Of a stretch of 42,817 bases of DNA, positions 1 to 7,632 are shown piece by piece. Each line of letters begins with the position of its first letter. Within the stretch, counting starts at the first letter, position 1. The position numbers and the translations under genes are program-made. The notes beneath the pieces were generated by a model, which was not told where the DNA came from, did no database searches, and was given only the letters and a program-made list of their open reading frames with translations. Source of the DNA: an uncultured Bacteroidales bacterium (GTDB taxonomy: Bacteria; Bacteroidota; Bacteroidia; Bacteroidales; Bacteroidaceae); NCBI GenBank assembly GCA_902779875.1, contig CACZCX010000028.1, forward strand, positions 1-42,817, given 5' to 3'.

Positions 1-347
1 AGCGTCCCCCGCGATATCCGTATTGTAACAAACTCAACGATAACAGTTTCTAAAAAAACGTCCAAAAATATTTGGAAAAGTCTTAGAATACTGTTAGACA
101 CCTTCAGGTGGCTAAAAAGGAGGCGATCGATGTTTAGGCCTTGGAGGGAGCACGCAGTAGCCCGGAACGTCGTCTCCAACTAATGTCAGTCCCGCGGAGG
201 CAACGCACTAATCTAAAATAGCAGAATTATAACTTATTTTATAATAGGGAGTCCGGAGTTTTTAGTAATTTCGCGAAGTTTAAGCGTATCTTTTCCTAAA
301 AGCGCATAACAAATTGTATATAATAGACATAAATAAAGACTTTCAGT
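1..347. other. Non-coding leader with a possible structured RNA
   Basis: No convincing coding sequence lies here. An AT-rich stretch holds a 6-bp hairpin (61-66 with 71-76). A GC-richer block follows in which 119-126 can pair with 170-177 over eight bases (one G-U), with further pairing inside (GTTT near 132 with GGAAC near 164). This could be a structured RNA or the 5' leader of the operon starting at 348. I do not recognise it as a known riboswitch, 6S RNA or tmRNA. Promoter-like boxes (for example TAATTTCG at 266-273) are weak. It could also hold the end of something left of the window. Confidence 0.3.
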
Positions 348-1613
348 ATGATTAAAGACATTTTTGAGAGAATCAAAGAGACTCCGGGCCCGCTCGGACA
401 GTATCAGGGAATCGGCGACGGTTACTTCATGTTCCCCCGCCTGGTAGGTGAGATCGGCCCCGAGATGGAGTTCAACGGCAAGCCCGTGCTGAACTGGAGC
501 CTTAACAACTACCTGGGTCTGGCTAACCACCCCGAGGTAAGAAAGGCCGATGCCGAAGCAGCCGCCAAGTTTGGTCTCGGTGCTCCTATGGGTGCCCGCA
601 TGATGTCAGGTAATACTGATTATCACATCAAGTTTGAGAATGACTTCTCAGAGTTCGTAGGCAAGAAGGCAGGTCTCTGCCTCAACTTCGGTTATCAGGG
701 TATGATCTCAATCATCGACGTTCTGACCAGCCGCAAGGACGTTATCGTTTACGATTCTGAGTCACACGCCTGCATCCTGGACGGTATGCGTCTGAGCCTT
801 GCCAAGCGTTTCGCTTTCCAGCACAACAACATGGAGAGCCTGGAGAAGCAGCTCAACCACGCCTGCAAGCTGGCCGATGAGCAGGGCGGCGGCGTCCTGG
901 TTATCACCGAGGGTGTGTTCGGTATGGCCGGTGACCTGGGTCATCTCGCTGACATCGTAGAACTCAAGAAGAAATATCCGTTCCGCATACTGATTGACGA
1001 TGCACACGGTTTCGGTACCATGGGTGCCCACGGTCGCGGTACCGCCGAGCACTACGGCGTAATCGACGAGATCGATGTAATATTCGACGCTTTCGCCAAG
1101 AGTATGGCTTCAATCGGTGGTGTAGTAAGCTCAGAGCCTGAGATCATCGACCACCTCAAGTGCAACATGCGTTCACAGATCTACGCCAAGTCATTGCCTC
1201 TGCCTCTGGTTATCGGTAACCAGAAGCGTCTGGACCTGATCAAGGCTCACCCCGAGTACCGCGAGCATCTGTGGGAGGTTGTAAACGCTCTGCAGGGCGG
1301 CCTCAAGTCAGAGGGATTCAACATCGGCGTAACCGAGTCACCTGTAACACCCGTATTCTTTGAGGGTGGTATCAACGAGGGTACCAACGTTGTTGTTGAC
1401 CTGCGTGAGAACTACTCAATCGTTACATATCCCGTTATCCCCAAGGGCCAGCTCATGCTTCGTATCATTCCTACCGCTTCACATACTCTGGATCATGTTA
1501 AGCGTACCATCGAGGTATTCAAGGATGTACAGAAGAAGCTCAAGGCCGGTTACTATGAGGGCCCCATCCAGGATATGAACGTATTCAAGCGTGCTCAGAT
1601 AAAGAGAGGATGA
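348..1613 (+). CDS. Cysteate acyltransferase (alpha-oxoamine synthase, SulA/CFAT type)
   Basis: A 421-residue fold-type I PLP enzyme of the alpha-oxoamine synthase family, the family of serine palmitoyltransferase and KBL. Visible landmarks are the PLP-stacking His140 in DSESHAC, Asp217 in ILIDDAHG, and the Schiff-base Lys251 in FAKSMASIGG. The length is normal for the family. By itself it could be a serine palmitoyltransferase. The next gene, coupled by an ATGA overlap, is a cysteate-synthase-like enzyme, so the substrate is more likely L-cysteate, condensed with a fatty acyl thioester to 3-ketocapnine with loss of CO2. This is the committed step of sulfonolipid synthesis described in Alistipes and Chryseobacterium. 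The ATG at 348 precedes the conserved N-terminus, with no obvious ribosome binding site, which is common in Bacteroidetes. Family assignment is firm; substrate is inferred from context. Confidence 0.85.
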   Translation: MIKDIFERIKETPGPLGQYQGIGDGYFMFPRLVGEIGPEMEFNGKPVLNWSLNNYLGLANHPEVRKADAEAAAKFGLGAPMGARMMSGNTDYHIKFENDFSEFVGKKAGLCLNFGYQGMISIIDVLTSRKDVIVYDSESHACILDGMRLSLAKRFAFQHNNMESLEKQLNHACKLADEQGGGVLVITEGVFGMAGDLGHLADIVELKKKYPFRILIDDAHGFGTMGAHGRGTAEHYGVIDEIDVIFDAFAKSMASIGGVVSSEPEIIDHLKCNMRSQIYAKSLPLPLVIGNQKRLDLIKAHPEYREHLWEVVNALQGGLKSEGFNIGVTESPVTPVFFEGGINEGTNVVVDLRENYSIVTYPVIPKGQLMLRIIPTASHTLDHVKRTIEVFKDVQKKLKAGYYEGPIQDMNVFKRAQIKRG

Positions 1614-2833
1614 AATACCAGCTTGTCTGCAAGAAGTGCGGCAAGGTAATAGGAGATTTTGCCGCTTGGTTCAGCCAGGACCAGCTGTGTGAGTGCGGAA
1701 GCAATCACGCAGAGGTAGTCTATGACTCTGATTACCGCCAGCTGGACGAGCTCTGCAAACCCGGCCGGAAGGTAGACAACCTCTACCACTACCTGCCTTT
1801 CCTGCCTCTTGACGGGGCCGATGAGCAGGTAACCTGCGGCGAGGGCGCAGTACCTATCCAGGAGTGGGAATTCCTGAGCCGATACGCCAAGGACAATTAC
1901 GGCATAGACTGCAAGGTCGTAGTGGCCCGTAATGACCTGAACGGAGGCAGCGGCACTTTCAAGGATATTGCCGCATCACTGGCAGCAACGCTGTTCAAGA
2001 AACACGGTGTAAAGGAGTATTGCCTGGCATCGACCGGCAATGCAGCCACCGCATATGCAACATATCTGGCCAAGGCAGGCGTCAAGTTTGACGTATTCGC
2101 TCCGCACGATATGTATGAGGAGACCCAGCAGGCCATACGCGCCACCGGTCAGAACCTTCAGGTATCGGAGGGCGGATACGGTCAGGCCAAGGCCGAGGCT
2201 GCCGATTTCCACAAGAACCAGCACGTGATGATATCGGCCGGTAACATCGACCCCATCCGTGTGGAGGCCAAGAAGACGCTTGTATTCGAGTGCATGCGTC
2301 AGCTGGGCCGCATACCTGACGTTTATATGCAGGCTGTGGCAGGCGGCACAAGCCCCATCGCGTTCGAGAAAGGAATGCGTGAGATTGCCGATGCCTACCC
2401 CGAGTATAAGATGCCCCGCATGCTGCTGGTTCAGCAGGACACATGCGATCCTATGGTCCAGGCCTGGGAGTGGGCAATCGAGAACGGTTTCCCGCAGGGT
2501 TGGAACAAGCACTTCCCCACCGTGGTTCCGCAGACCAGGATATCAATCCTCACGGCAGGCACTCCCGGCATGTATCCGCTGGTAGGTCCTATCGTAAAGA
2601 ACAGCGGCGGATCGTTCATCCGTGTAAAGGAGGAGGGTCTGGAGCGTTACGGCCGTATGGTCAAGGACGCACAGGGCATATACATGGGACCTGCATCGGT
2701 CGTATGTATTGCCGGATTCTTCAAGGCACTTGAGGAGAACAAACTCAAGAGCGGTGACCTGATCCTGCTCAACACAGGTGAGGGCTGCGAGCGCGCCCTT
2801 TGGTTCAAACAAGCAATAGACAGCTGCAAATGA
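1610..2833 (+). CDS. Threonine synthase-like PLP enzyme, probable cysteate synthase
   Basis: A 407-residue fold-type II PLP enzyme related to threonine synthase. A small zinc-ribbon-like N-terminus carries CxxC (Cys7, Cys10) and CxC (Cys27, Cys29). The PLP lysine is Lys118 in GTFKDIAA, followed by a STGNAATAYA phosphate-binding loop. Archaeal cysteate synthase also evolved from threonine synthase and makes L-cysteate from O-phosphoserine and sulfite. The gene sits between an oxoamine synthase and a short-chain reductase with ATGA overlaps on both sides (1610-1613 and 2830-2833), so the three are co-translated. That arrangement favours cysteate supply for sulfonolipids over threonine synthesis. 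A true threonine synthase is the main alternative; no homoserine pathway gene lies nearby. Confidence 0.8.
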   Translation: MKYQLVCKKCGKVIGDFAAWFSQDQLCECGSNHAEVVYDSDYRQLDELCKPGRKVDNLYHYLPFLPLDGADEQVTCGEGAVPIQEWEFLSRYAKDNYGIDCKVVVARNDLNGGSGTFKDIAASLAATLFKKHGVKEYCLASTGNAATAYATYLAKAGVKFDVFAPHDMYEETQQAIRATGQNLQVSEGGYGQAKAEAADFHKNQHVMISAGNIDPIRVEAKKTLVFECMRQLGRIPDVYMQAVAGGTSPIAFEKGMREIADAYPEYKMPRMLLVQQDTCDPMVQAWEWAIENGFPQGWNKHFPTVVPQTRISILTAGTPGMYPLVGPIVKNSGGSFIRVKEEGLERYGRMVKDAQGIYMGPASVVCIAGFFKALEENKLKSGDLILLNTGEGCERALWFKQAIDSCK

Positions 2834-3630
2834 ATAAATTCGCCGACAAGGTAGTTTGGATAACAGGCTCATCATCAGGTATAGGTGAGGCGACCGCATA
2901 CGAGTTCGCACGCGAGGGTGCCAGGCTCATACTCACCGCGCTTGAGGCAGACCTTCTGGAAAAGGTTGCCGCACGCTGCAAGGAGTTGGGTGCTCCCGAT
3001 GCCCGTCCCCTGCCCTTTGACTTGTCCCGCAAGGATGAGGTTGCAGAGCTCGCCGAGCAGGCCTGGCAGGTTTACGGTTACATAGACGTGTTCTACAACA
3101 ACGCCGGCATAAGCCAGCGCGGAACCACCTGCGAGACCGAGATGAGGGTCATAAACAAGGTCATGGACATTAACTGGTTCGCACCCGTTATCATGACCAA
3201 GGTAATCCTGCCCAAGATGATTGAGCGCGGCGGCGGTCAGCTCATGGTCACCACCAGCATCAACGGAAGGTTCGGATTCCCCCTGCGCTGCGCCTACAGC
3301 TCATCCAAACACGCACTCTACGGATTCTTTGAGACCGTCCAGGCTGAGTACTACAAGGATAACATTCGCGTTACCATAGTATGCCCCGGACGTGTGCAGA
3401 CCCGCATATCGTTCTATGCCCTTGAAAAAGACGGGAAGCAGCATGCCAAGATGGATGCAGGACAGGCCGGAGGTTGCACTCCCGAACAGGCTGCCCGCAA
3501 GATAGTCCGTGCTGTATATAAGAAGAAGCGTGAGGTCCTGGTGGGACGCAAGGAACTGCTTATGGTTTACATAAAGCGTTTCTTCCCGGGACTCTGTGCA
3601 AGAATAGCCCGTAACATCGACCCAATGTAA
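2830..3630 (+). CDS. Short-chain dehydrogenase/reductase, probable 3-ketocapnine reductase
   Basis: A 266-residue classical SDR. The nucleotide-binding motif TGSSSGIG lies at residues 12-19, NNAG follows in the middle, and the catalytic set is Ser143, Tyr156 and Lys160 (YSSSK). It starts at the ATG inside the stop of the previous gene (ATGA overlap), and that start directly precedes the Rossmann motif. As third gene after an oxoamine synthase and a cysteate synthase-like enzyme it most likely reduces the 3-keto group of 3-ketocapnine to give capnine, as 3-ketosphinganine reductase does in sphingolipid synthesis. The N-acyltransferase and hydroxylases that complete sulfonolipids are not in the window. 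The SDR fold is certain; the substrate is inferred. Confidence 0.8.
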   Translation: MNKFADKVVWITGSSSGIGEATAYEFAREGARLILTALEADLLEKVAARCKELGAPDARPLPFDLSRKDEVAELAEQAWQVYGYIDVFYNNAGISQRGTTCETEMRVINKVMDINWFAPVIMTKVILPKMIERGGGQLMVTTSINGRFGFPLRCAYSSSKHALYGFFETVQAEYYKDNIRVTIVCPGRVQTRISFYALEKDGKQHAKMDAGQAGGCTPEQAARKIVRAVYKKKREVLVGRKELLMVYIKRFFPGLCARIARNIDPM

Positions 3631-3658
3631 ATAGAGTAATAAAAACACATAAAAGATT

Positions 3659-5389
3659 ATGAAGAAAGAAATTAAGTTCAGCCTTGTTTACCGTGACATG
3701 TGGCAGTCATCGGGCAAGTATGTTCCCCGCAAGGACCAGCTCGCCAAGATTGCTCCGGTTATCATAGACATGGGCTGCTTTGACCGCGTTGAGACTAACG
3801 GCGGTGCCATGGAACAGGTAAACCTTCTGTACGGTGAGAATCCTAACCAGGCCGTACGCACATTTACCAAGCCCTTCAACGAAGTAGGAATCAAGACTCA
3901 CATGCTGGACCGCGGTCTTAACGCGCTGCGCATGAACCCCGTACCTGCCGATGTACGTCAGCTCATGTATAAGGTTAAGCACGCACAGGGTGTTGACATC
4001 ACACGTATTTTCTGCGGTCTGAATGACCCGCGTAACATTATCCCCTCAATCAAGTGGGCCAAGGAGGCAGGCATGACCGCTCAGGCTACCATGTGTATCA
4101 CCTACTCCAAGGTACACAATGCCGAGTACTACATAAACCTGGCCGAGCAGCTCATCGAGGGCGGCGCACAGGAGATCTGCCTCAAGGATATGGCCGGTAT
4201 CGGTCGTCCCGCTATGCTGGGCACCATCGTTCGCGCCATCAAGGAGAAACATCCCGATATCGTCATACAGTACCACGGCCACAACGGTCCCGGTTTTGCA
4301 GTAGCATCTATGCTTGAGGTTGCAAGAGCCGGTGCCGATGTCCTGGACGTAGCTATGGAGCCTCTGTCATGGGGTAAGGTTCATCCGGACGTAATCACCA
4401 TCCAGGCTATGCTTAAGGATGCCGGATTCCTGGTTAAGGATATCAACATGAAGGCATACATGGAGGCACGTTCACTCACTCAGAGCTTTATGGACGACTT
4501 CCTGGGCTACTGGATCGATCCCAAGAACTCAATCATGAGTTCACTGCTGGTAGGCTGCGGTCTGCCCGGCGGTATGATGGGTTCACTCATGGCTGACCTC
4601 AAGGGTATGCACGCTGCCATCAACGCCAACCTCCGCAAGAAGGGTGAGAAGGAGCTGTCTGAGGACGAGCTGCTTGTTGAGCTCTTTGTTACACCGTTCA
4701 GCCAGTACGTAAAGAATGCCGCCCTAATGAACCTCTACTCAAAGTCAATGGACGAGAAGCCCTTTACCCGTATGGATCCCGCCATGTGGGGTATGGTACT
4801 TGGCAAGTCAGGTAAACTGCCCGGTGAGCTGGCTCCCGAGATCATTCAGCTGGCCAAGGAGCAGGGTAAGGAGTTCTATACCGATGATCCTCAGGTTCTC
4901 TACCCCAACGACCTGCCCCGCTTCATCAAGGAGATGGAGGAGAACGGCTGGGACCGCGGCCAGGATGATGAGGAGCTCTTTGAGTTCGCCATGCACGAGA
5001 AGCAGTACCGCGAGTACAAGAGCGGAGCAGTACCGCGAGTACAAGAGCGGTCAGGCCAAGGATCAGTTCAACAAGGACCTTATGGAGCGTATGGAGAAGG
5101 CTCAGGCCGGCACCGCAGGTGCTCCTGTCAAGCACTTCACCGCTGCCGACAAGCGTGCCATCCTGCATCCCGATGCAGAGCCCATCGAGGCTGCTGTCAG
5201 CGGTCGCGTAATCTGGGATCTGGATTACATGGATCAGTCAACCAATCCTCCCTTCGGCAAGCAGTACAAGAAGGGCGACTGGATGGTCGGCATTCAGGCC
5301 AGCGGCAACACCTTCATCGACAACGCCACAGCTCCCTACGACTGCCATCTGGTATCGGTCGAGAAGGAGCACGGAGCACTCGTTTCTAA
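3659..5389 (+). CDS. Biotin-dependent carboxyltransferase, OadA / transcarboxylase 5S type (frameshifted)
   Basis: An HMGL-like TIM barrel plus PYC/OADA domain. This family moves CO2 between carboxybiotin and a keto acid (oxaloacetate/pyruvate). Lys176 in LKDMAG is the expected carbamylated metal ligand, and His206 and His208 (HGH) are metal ligands. The usual RDxxQS motif reads RDMWQSS. The reading frame breaks at a perfect 25-bp tandem duplication (5001-5050). Beyond it, this frame is low-complexity arginine-rich sequence to 5389, while the true C-terminus continues in another frame to 5420. Removing one copy restores 578 residues. It starts 28 bases after the SDR stop and may be co-transcribed with it. 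The lost C-terminal domain resembles a biotinyl domain without the biotin lysine, so a carrier in trans would be needed. Confidence 0.8.
   Translation: MKKEIKFSLVYRDMWQSSGKYVPRKDQLAKIAPVIIDMGCFDRVETNGGAMEQVNLLYGENPNQAVRTFTKPFNEVGIKTHMLDRGLNALRMNPVPADVRQLMYKVKHAQGVDITRIFCGLNDPRNIIPSIKWAKEAGMTAQATMCITYSKVHNAEYYINLAEQLIEGGAQEICLKDMAGIGRPAMLGTIVRAIKEKHPDIVIQYHGHNGPGFAVASMLEVARAGADVLDVAMEPLSWGKVHPDVITIQAMLKDAGFLVKDINMKAYMEARSLTQSFMDDFLGYWIDPKNSIMSSLLVGCGLPGGMMGSLMADLKGMHAAINANLRKKGEKELSEDELLVELFVTPFSQYVKNAALMNLYSKSMDEKPFTRMDPAMWGMVLGKSGKLPGELAPEIIQLAKEQGKEFYTDDPQVLYPNDLPRFIKEMEENGWDRGQDDEELFEFAMHEKQYREYKSGAVPRVQERSGQGSVQQGPYGAYGEGSGRHRRCSCQALHRCRQACHPASRCRAHRGCCQRSRNLGSGLHGSVNQSSLRQAVQEGRLDGRHSGQRQHLHRQRHSSLRLPSGIGREGARSTRF
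5001..5050 (+). repeat. Perfect 25-bp tandem duplication causing a frameshift
   Basis: Bases 5001-5025 and 5026-5050 are identical, and the flanking bases differ, so the unit is exactly 25 bp. Because 25 is not a multiple of 3, the second copy shifts the carboxyltransferase frame by one. The peptide QYREYKSG is encoded in both frames, once per copy, which identifies the duplication as the cause. It may be real slippage, a phase-variable site or an assembly error. Confidence 0.9.
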
Positions 5390-5420
5390 GGGTGAGGTGA
5401 TCGGCTGGATCGAAAAATAA
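5051..5420 (+). pseudogene. Displaced 3' part of the 5S-like carboxyltransferase (degenerate biotinyl-like domain)
   Basis: This frame continues the protein starting at 3659 after the 25-bp duplication: QAKDQFNKDL and onward to the stop at 5418-5420. The last 60 or so residues look like a barrel-sandwich hybrid (biotinyl/lipoyl) domain: ATAPYDCHLVSVEKEHGALV then SKGEVIGWIEK. Where biotin domains have AMKM, this one reads GNTF, so the biotin-accepting lysine is absent. The domain could be a structural or docking relic. It has no start of its own. Confidence 0.7.
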
Positions 5421-5551
5421 TTGAGAATTGAAAATTGAGAATTGAGAATTGTAAAAAAGGTTCGGAATTTTTCCGAACCTTTTTTAATGTCGCGGGAATT
5501 AACGCAGGTGCGTGTAATTCTCAATTCTCAATTCTCAATTCTCAATTCGAA
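5421..5551. repeat. Heptanucleotide inverted repeat element (copy A1) around a terminator
   Basis: Tandem units of ATTGAGA fill 5421-5451, and the reverse complement (TCTCAAT units) fills 5517-5549. Between them lie a terminator hairpin and an ACGCAGGTGCGT motif at 5502-5513. The element occupies the whole gap between two convergent genes. It also encodes the last residues and stop of the Hdr gene on the minus strand (IEN, stop). A second copy lies at 29252-29410. Every 7-base unit contains TGA, so three units give stops in all three frames. Confidence 0.75.
5453..5485. terminator. Bidirectional intrinsic terminator
   Basis: A perfect 15-bp stem (5453-5467 with 5471-5485) with a 3-base loop. 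The stem has a GGTTCGGAA core and is flanked by six A on the left and six T on the right, so it can stop transcription from either side. It separates the carboxyltransferase from the convergent Hdr-like operon. Confidence 0.85.
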
Positions 5552-6563
5552 TGGTATCCAGGTAGTCCTTGATAGCATTCGCCGCAGAGCGGGCGTCGTT
5601 GATGGAGTCGCTCACGCTCATGGGGCGCTTGCAGGTGCCGGCGGCGAACAGGCCGGGCTTGCCGGTCTCGTTGTCGTAGAGGTGGGGGTTGACGGTGCGG
5701 ATAAAGCCGTAGTCACCGCTTATGTCACATGACTTGCCCAGTGCCTTGGTGCCGCATGATGCCTCCATGCCTACCATAAGTACCAGCAGGTCTGTGGTCA
5801 TCTTGAGCGGAAGGCCCATCAGGGTATCCTCACTCTTGAGCTGGACACGTCCGTCAAAGGTGGCGGCAGCCTCCGATATACGGCCGCGGACAAAACTTAC
5901 GCCGTATCTCTCCTGGGCGGTGCGGTACATCTCCTCAAATCCCTGGCCCCACATACGCAGGTCCATATAGAATACCGATGCCTCACACTTGGGCAGATGC
6001 TTGCGGACCTCGATGGCCTGCTTGACGGCTGTCACGCAGCAGATCTTGGAGCAGTAGTGGTTGCCGCTCTTCTCGTCACGGGAGCCCACGCACTGCAGGA
6101 ATGTGATACGCTTGGGTTCATCGCCGTTGGCGTTCAGGATCTTGCCGTGCTTGATCATCTGCTCCATATCGAGCGATGTGATTACACCTTTATATATACC
6201 GTAGCCGAGTTCCTCCTTGCGGTGGGCGTCAAACACCTGATAACCGGTGGCCAGCAGCACTGCATCGGCCACATATGTCTGTTCCTTGGAATCAACCAGT
6301 TTCCATTCCGTTCCCTGCCACTTGACATCGGCTATGTCAATACCAAAGGCCGATGTAATACCGTCAGTGAGCAGCTTGCCGCTCAGGTCATCAACGATCT
6401 CCTGCGCGTTCTGGAAGTTAGGAAACAGGAATGCCTTGTCCTGGAGGTTCTTGAGCGGAGTCTCCGATTTCTCAAAAAGGGTGACCTCAACACCGTTCCT
6501 GGCCAGTATTGATGCAGCCTCTATACCGGCGGGGCCGGCTCCTATGATTGCAACTTTCTTCAT
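5535..6563 (-). CDS. Short HdrA-like FAD/iron-sulfur protein
   Basis: A 342-residue flavoprotein related to heterodisulfide reductase subunit A and QmoA. The N-terminus has the Rossmann motif GAGPAGIEAA. Around residues 155-176 lie CVGSRD and YCSKICC, the cysteine-rich signature of HdrA/QmoA. The C-terminus has GLFAAGTCKRP, typical of the last FAD contact. It is about half the length of methanogen HdrA and lacks the extra ferredoxin domains. The ATG at 6563 is chosen over an upstream TTG. It is the last gene of the operon, 6 bases after hdrB. It probably passes electrons between a soluble donor and the other Hdr subunits; partners are unknown. Its stop lies inside the repeat element. Confidence 0.8.
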   Translation of the reverse strand: MKKVAIIGAGPAGIEAASILARNGVEVTLFEKSETPLKNLQDKAFLFPNFQNAQEIVDDLSGKLLTDGITSAFGIDIADVKWQGTEWKLVDSKEQTYVADAVLLATGYQVFDAHRKEELGYGIYKGVITSLDMEQMIKHGKILNANGDEPKRITFLQCVGSRDEKSGNHYCSKICCVTAVKQAIEVRKHLPKCEASVFYMDLRMWGQGFEEMYRTAQERYGVSFVRGRISEAAATFDGRVQLKSEDTLMGLPLKMTTDLLVLMVGMEASCGTKALGKSCDISGDYGFIRTVNPHLYDNETGKPGLFAAGTCKRPMSVSDSINDARSAANAIKDYLDTIRIEN

Positions 6564-6569
6564 AATCAA

Positions 6570-7625
6570 TTACACTAAAAGGTTCTCCGGTTTCTCCGGG
6601 GCACGCAGTATCTTACCGTCGGCCGATTTGTATTTGTCTTTTGGATTATAAGGTATACCTATCTTGTCAAGAAGACGCTCTGCCTGCACCTGATGTATCT
6701 GAAGGCCCAGTTCCCACGGGTCATAACCCAGCAGCAGTCCGGCCATCTCCTCATAGGTAAGAACCGGAATACCGTAGCCCTCACGGTCATAGGTCTTATG
6801 TTCCATCTCAGCTATGGTATACTGCCAACGGTCCAGGAACATGGAGCATCCCGGGCAGTTGGATACTATGAAATCAGGCTCATAAGGCTCCATGGACTCC
6901 AGTTTCTTCTTGGTGTTGGAGACTGAGTAGCCACGGTTCTCCTGAACCAGATACTGACGGAATCCGAATCCGCAGCAGTGACGGCGCTCGGGATAGTCAA
7001 CCACCTCACCGCCCCAGGCCTCAATCATACCGGCCAGTACATACGGGAACTCCGCCTTGCCCACACCCTTGTCAGGGAATATCTTGGCATAATGGCAGCC
7101 GATATGCTCAACTACCTTGAGGGGTTTACCCGTAAAGCGGTTCACCAGACGGTATTTCATCTTCTCGGCAAGCTCAAAGCGGAAATGATATATCACGTCC
7201 GATGGATGGGCGATGTTCTTGGGTAGATTGAATTCACGCTTGCATGCCTTATACAGGTTCTCACGTGTTTTCTCCAGCAGGTCGGGACGCTCCTGCCACG
7301 TATGTACCATCTCAGTGAATACTCCGAACGATGTTACGCATGAGGGCACGTAGTTCTCATAGCCGTGCTCGGTCATAAGCGAGAACAGACGGGCTACGAC
7401 GGTCATGGTTGTCTCCAAGGGTACCACGTCAGTATGATAACCTATACCGGTACAGGTGTGCTGACGGAAATCATCAAAGATATCCTTGTCCAACTCCTCC
7501 CTGAGCATGCGCAGGAACGCGGTCTCTGATCCGGGGAAGAAGGTCTGACGGATACAACTACGCTCGTAGAAGTAGTGGTCATCAGCTATTGTTTTCTGAT
7601 ACTCGTTCCAAAAACGGTTTGCCAT
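6570..7625 (-). CDS. HdrB-like CCG-domain protein
   Basis: A 351-residue protein with two cysteine-rich CCG-type regions. The first is scattered (HTCTGIG, PSCVTSF). The second is clear: EHIGCHYAK, CCGFGFRQ and NCPGCSMF. HdrB uses these cysteines to hold the noncubane [4Fe-4S] clusters that cleave disulfides. It is somewhat longer than typical HdrB, with an N-terminal extension and a C-terminal tail. It sits between the membrane Hdr fusion (7 bases upstream) and HdrA, the order expected of a complex. The substrate cannot be told; methanogen cofactors are not expected in this order of bacteria. Confidence 0.75.
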   Translation of the reverse strand: MANRFWNEYQKTIADDHYFYERSCIRQTFFPGSETAFLRMLREELDKDIFDDFRQHTCTGIGYHTDVVPLETTMTVVARLFSLMTEHGYENYVPSCVTSFGVFTEMVHTWQERPDLLEKTRENLYKACKREFNLPKNIAHPSDVIYHFRFELAEKMKYRLVNRFTGKPLKVVEHIGCHYAKIFPDKGVGKAEFPYVLAGMIEAWGGEVVDYPERRHCCGFGFRQYLVQENRGYSVSNTKKKLESMEPYEPDFIVSNCPGCSMFLDRWQYTIAEMEHKTYDREGYGIPVLTYEEMAGLLLGYDPWELGLQIHQVQAERLLDKIGIPYNPKDKYKSADGKILRAPEKPENLLV

Positions 7626-7632
7626 AGTTCAA

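Noticed and set aside
348-1613. Calling this gene serine palmitoyltransferase.
   Set aside because: Same family, but the adjacent cysteate-synthase-like gene points to cysteate as substrate.
1610-2833. Calling this gene simply threonine synthase (thrC).
   Set aside because: The fold supports it, but tight coupling to an oxoamine synthase and a keto-reductase makes cysteate synthase the better reading; kept as an alternative.
5421-5551. CRISPR array, because of short regular repeats.
   Set aside because: Units are seven bases with no spacers, in inverted pairs, and no cas genes are present.
5442-5732. Open frames across the repeat element and the 3' end of the HdrA-like gene on the plus strand.
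   Set aside because: They run antisense to a well-supported gene and consist of terminator and repeat sequence; the many other opposite-strand frames over real genes were left out for the same reason.
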